64,000 nucleotides of DNA, from the NCBI GenBank assembly GCA_024734555.1, contig JANPWX010000028.1:4711764-4775763 (forward strand), written 5' to 3'. Under the pieces are notes generated by a model, which was not told the origin of the DNA, did no database searches, and saw only the letters and a program-made list of their open reading frames with translations. A program made the translations under genes and the position numbers. Shown piece by piece: positions 55,701 through 61,700 of the stretch (positions are counted from its first letter, which is position 1; every line of letters starts with the position of its first letter). The DNA is from Trochalopteron elliotii. Taxonomy: Eukaryota; Chordata; Aves; Passeriformes; Leiothrichidae.

Positions 55701-58700
55701 ACGAGATCCAGTCTGTGAAACTACACAGACAATTCAGAATAATCTCAAACTTAAGCCTTTTACATTACATTTACAAGTAAATATGAAATACGCTTCACCC
55801 CCTCAGTGACTATATACAAACACACAAACTCATACACATCTCCACATCCTGCTTTCAAGGCACTATTGGCCACCTTTACTATCCATTCTGATGTCCATGA
55901 AATGAACACAGACAAAGCCACTATCAGGACAATTTAAAGCAGCTGCAGTTTTTATTCCAACTTAAAACGCAGGAAAATCACATTAGGACAAAATATGGCT
56001 AAGCCTGTACATGTCAGATATTTGGCAGTATTAACACCACCCTCATCACATCAATTGCTGTAACTGGAGCAAAATTTCAAAGTCAAGTCACCTCTCAAAC
56101 TTATTCACTCCAAGTAACACATTCAGAATCTACTGAAATTTCTGCTTGGAGGGAGTGAAAGAAGAATCTCATTGTTCTCGTGTTGGTTTTCTTCTATTTT
56201 CTGGAACACATTCAAAGTTGTGATGACAAAGCCACATAATTTTTCTGAGGCAATAAAATTATTTGAGTATATAAAAAGAATAGCAGAGACTTCCTTCATC
56301 AGTAAATAAAGGCAATGTAAATCCCTAACTATACAAAATAAGCACCTGGACCTCACAGCTATACCTCCAGGAAGCTGAAGAAGTGGTCTGTCACTATAAC
56401 CATGTTTTTCATGCACATACTTATTGGGACTGCAGTGAATCTAGGTGAACCAGCATCCTGTCTTGATGCTTTCTATTCAGTCTCTGCTGACAGGATCTCA
56501 ACTCTACCTTCACAAACAGGTAGTCATGGACAGCACAGCATGGAAACCAGCAACGCTGCCAGTGCTGACAGTCATAAAGGTCTCGTGAGAAGCCACCCCT
56601 GGTATGACTGGAAACTCATGAATTTCCCAACCTCTTGCTGCCTTCACAGGTATTTCTGCAACTCAATCCTTGAGCTTGGACCTCCTTCTAACTAGACACA
56701 ACTAAGGACATCACCTTAGACCCATCTACTGTTAGCTCCCACCCTTTTCTCTCTAAAGTTACTTTTAATGTACCTAATAGTACATAGCAGGTGTATAGCA
56801 CGCGTCTCCTGATACTTCACCCCAGTTCCTCCCACGTCTCCTCAGATGCTTTCCTGAATGTTGAAGAGACTCCCAGGTCAAACCAAAGCCTGTTTAGCCT
56901 ACGGCCCCATTTCCAGCAATGGTCAAAGACAGACATCTGAAAAGTGTAAAAACTGAACTGGTACACAGTGACCCTTCCTTGGGTATTCTTCCCAGCCTAT
57001 GCAATCTGTGTGTGTTTATACTGGACCAATCCTTCGTGGACTTTTGTCTTGTGAATTTGTGCAATCGTGTTTTCCATCAACAGCAACTGGGACATGGAGT
57101 TCCACAATTTATTTTCATGTCATGTGAAGGCCCATCTTCTTCTGTCAGGTTTGAACTTGTCTCCTGGGAGATCTTTCCCTCTCCTTTCCCTGGCATTTCT
57201 CCAGTTGGTTCATGGGCTCCATGATGAGTGCCAAAAATCAAGCACAGCATTCCCCAGGATGCCTAATTAGGCTGTGAAGATTACTAGAATACTTTCTCAT
57301 AGAATACAGAAAATACTTCTGTGTATACCTCTGAGTACAGTATTTACCTTCTGTTTTGAGCACCACAGTATTATTACTTACAAGCCTTCACCTTCTGTTA
57401 CTTTTAAACCATCACCCCCCTATACACACACCTCTTTTTCTGCAAGATTGCATCACCTTGTTTCCCGTCCAATAAAGGAACACTCTTTTATTCATCAACA
57501 AAAGCAGAACTATGCACTAGTTCTAGCAAATCACACTCCAGTTTTTCCCCAATCATTTCAGGTATTGCCAAAATGAGTTCAAAATTTAATCCTTTCTCTC
57601 AGTGTCCTTACCACCCCTTCACGAATCTAATAAACATTGTCCTTTTTTCATTCATGTCAGTCATACTGAGCAATACCATTTCAGGGCAGCTCATTTCCAG
57701 TTTGAGAGTGAACTACTTAGATTTACTTGATGAACACTATTTTTCACCCAGCCACAAACATATTAAATAAGAATTTCATGCTGGCCCTGCTTCCCCAGCT
57801 GGCTTGTCAAGAGTGCCATGCCAGACAATCAAAAGCCTTAGTAAAATCAAAATATAATAAAATCTTGCTTCTTCTCCACCTAGAAACCTTGTTAACCCAT
57901 AGTGCAACACATTTTTTTGCAGGTTTTCAATCTTCCAGAACCTCTCTGTTCACTCATGCTCTCAAAACTTCACTACTAGATTTTAAATTCATTTCAGTCA
58001 ATTCCCTAAATATTCTACAGACAATTTTATCAAGCCTAAACACCTACTTGACCAAGTACTCTTTCGTTCCTCCCCTTTTGTATCTTAATTCTTAAGCCTT
58101 TTCCATGATAGTTAGTTGATCTTAGTGAAGACTGAACACTTACTGCCTCAGCATCATCAGAGTAGCAAGCCACATCCTTTGCTAGCTTTCTTGTCACCAA
58201 CATGGCATTTAAAAATGCCTTACTATCCTTCACATTCTTTCCTACTGATTGTTTGGCATTACCAGTTTTGTCCTCCATTACCCATGCTTCTTCTTTAAGT
58301 TCCTTTGTAATCTGATCTCATTTAGTTTCTACATACAGTTTTCCTTCTTTCTGTTGTTTTTCTGGCCAGTTTAGATCATGTTTAGTTACCTCACTTCTTA
58401 CCTGTCTGCTCTGTTAATATGCACTTATCCTTTTAGTATGAATTCCTCAGGAATTTTCACCCCTTGCTTCCCTTCTTGTTTCTGATAGCATGTTACCTAC
58501 CAATTCCTGTTTATTGTCATCACTTCTTTTTTCCCTAATTCACAACCTTTAGTTTGTTCTTTTCTCTCCTGCCTTTCCTAAAAGCTGCAAAGCCCCTCCA
58601 GTTCACAGTGGCAACAGGGAACTGCACACTGGGACATGTAATATTCCCTTGTCTGTATGAGTTGCCCCTCTGTCTGCATTTCTGTTTTATCCCATCCTTC

Positions 58701-61700
58701 TGAAGGTACTGTGAAACAGCCTGTAGTGCTCAATCTGCCACACCCTCCTTGGCTGGATATCCACAAAGACCACAGTGACCAGAAAAACCCCAAGTACAAA
58801 CACATAAGCCTTGAATCACAGAAGCATTCTTTCCCTTAAATCTCAAACAGCACCCAAACAGTAAAATAAAGCTCAAGTACTGCTCCCATTTTTCTGCAAA
58901 CAACTTCATGGGCCTGTTAGCAGGATGGATTCAACACCAGGCACAGAAACCTGTCAGGTTTTGTTCTTTTCTTTTATGTTTTTGGGTTTGTTTTTTTCTT
59001 TTATGTACTCCAGCAATATGAAAGTCCATAAGAGGCTTCTTCACTACCAGCTCAGTTGTCTCTGGGTCTAGCCCAAACACCTCCTTTCCAAAAACATTTC
59101 CTTTATTCTGATTTTGCATAGGTGATGTGCATGTGCTGACTATTTAACAAATTATTTTTCATAAGGCACAGCTACACATACTTTTGGATATGGAGGTTAT
59201 GGATGAAAAATCACTGCTGCAACTCCTGCTCTGTTTGTCTTTTTAGGCATTGTCAAAAAATTAGGTGGAAAGGAGATGTTCCACTGACCTGCCAGCAAAA
59301 CCTTTCACCCCACAGATTTTCAGCACAGACAGCATAGTCACCAACAGCTCAGACATTTTATCGTGACATAAGGTACAGAGAAAACTCAAGGTTAATAACC
59401 GGACAGACAGTTTTAGGCCATTCATTCCCATTTAGGTGCTACTTTACAACTTACTATTCCTAGTGTTTCCCACTGTTTCTCATACTGGCGTGGCCAGAAT
59501 CACACTATTAAGCATGTAAAAGATGCCTTCTGGTAAAAGGAGATTTTCCATTGTCTCTATGGAGGATCACTACATGTCTGAGCTTGACAAACATTTTCAC
59601 AAACTATCATGCCTCATAAATTCTAGCTGAGTATTGCCATGCTCGAGCTCAGTAACCTCTGTTAACAATAAGTGTACTCCTCTCTGGAAATACAGAAAAG
59701 CAGCATAAATCAATTAACATGTACAAGTAATTTACAAACTATGCATGTTACTGTAAACCTAATTCTTCAGTAAGTTCACATAATTCTCATTCACCATGCC
59801 TTAATTACATTACATTGCACTTTATATAGCAAAAGCTTTAACTAACGAATTTTATTCTTTAGAATTAAAAACATTTACACTGTTGGGCAAATGATGACAC
59901 CTCATCACACACAGAAGCTTTTCTGAAAACTATTTTTTTTTCCAACTTATATGCTACTTATTCTTTCCAAATCATTCTAGCACCAATACAGAAAATACTT
60001 TTCAGAACCTCTCACAATTAAGGTATAAGGTTTCTCATACACTAACACACACTGCAATGTCTGGGTAGCAAACCCTGTAAGAAAACACCTCCTGCCAATT
60101 CATACTACATCTTTATTATCAATGACTGGATAGATATGCATGGCAAGAGTGACATCATTGCAGTCACTAAAGATCAAGCAATTCGTGCAGGGAATTTAAC
60201 TTGTCCATCTCTTATTCCCATAATTTCTTTTTTGCTATTGTTGACAGAGAAAACCCAACAGCTCCAATCGCACACAAGCCATTGTTACCTTCTGCAGTCA
60301 TTTTCAATCAGGGTGAGGATCTTTCTGACACTGCATCTCCACAGAAAGTGTGTCAAGGCTCGGTACAGTGCACAAAAATTGCTTTAGTTAGTACTTTGTG
60401 TTTTCCTGGCATCTGCTCTAGGCAATGGAAACCTATTCCCTCCTGGTGACGCATTCTATTTTTTTGGGTTGTGCTTGCTCACATAAAGTTTACCTGTGGC
60501 AGCAACCTCCCCCTTGCAAACATATAGCTGGTTTTTTTTTCCACCATATTAAATGTAATTAACTTAATTTCTGCAACAAAATATTGGTCGCAAACAATCT
60601 CTCTTCTTACACAATACATTTGGATTCTGGAATATTGTTCAATATATCTTTAAATACATGTGCATGCACACTTTCTCCTTCACTCCAAATACCCACTAGC
60701 CACTTACTAATATTTATTTTCCCTTAGTCATATAAAAAGCACAACAATGATGGGAACCAACCTCCACTGCTAAAGTGTTTCTCTAACAGACAATTGCCCA
60801 AGAATCACTCAGATATCAAAATTCCACTTTCAGTAATATTAGAATAGTAAATGTTTTATCAACCATCAGAGGGCAAACACTATTTCTTATACAAAGCAAG
60901 AATTATATTATAGAAATTGAAAAAACCCATACCTCTAATACAATAAGGTCCTGTCATGGAGCTAACTCAGAAACTTAGATCACTATATGCATCATGTTGA
61001 GCTGCTGCTAGAGAACCAGGCTGAATTTAAGGTAATTGCAGAAGCATTTGACAGACAGGTATGTAATACTTTTGCACTTAAGTACTTGAATGAACTTGAC
61101 CTGTCAGATTAAACATCCCTAATAAAAACTGTGTTCTCAGCCTGTCCTACGTCTCCAGCATCCAACTTCCAACTCAGTTCCATCAGCACAAACATTTGCA
61201 CATTGAACCAGGGGACCTGTCTGCCTAAAAAAACATTCAAACAAAATAAAAACTTTATTTTTCAGTCTGATCAGTTTCTCAGAGCAGTAAATCCCCTGCT
61301 TTTGCTGTCACCACACAAGGAATTGACGAGCATAACTGAGCCATCTTAGGCAACAGTGCCACTGAATGTGCAGTCTAACCAAGGTAGGTATTCAGTAACA
61401 GATAAACCAGCATTTTCTGGGTACTAATATATGTAGCAATTATGTAATTTAAAGAAGATTTTGCGTGCCTGGAGATATGCTCGGGTTTTTCCTTCAACTG
61501 CAACAGCTGGTTTGATAAAACCTCTGATCCTCCTTCAGTCACAGACTAAGCTCAGCTATAACAATACCACTTCATATTTTATCTTATGATTGTTGCATTC
61601 TTCAATGAAAATTTTAAAGATTTATGTTCTCATTGTGACAAGCTGCATTTGCTTCTCTCTGACAAATTACTTTCTCTTTGAGACAGAACTGATCCACACC

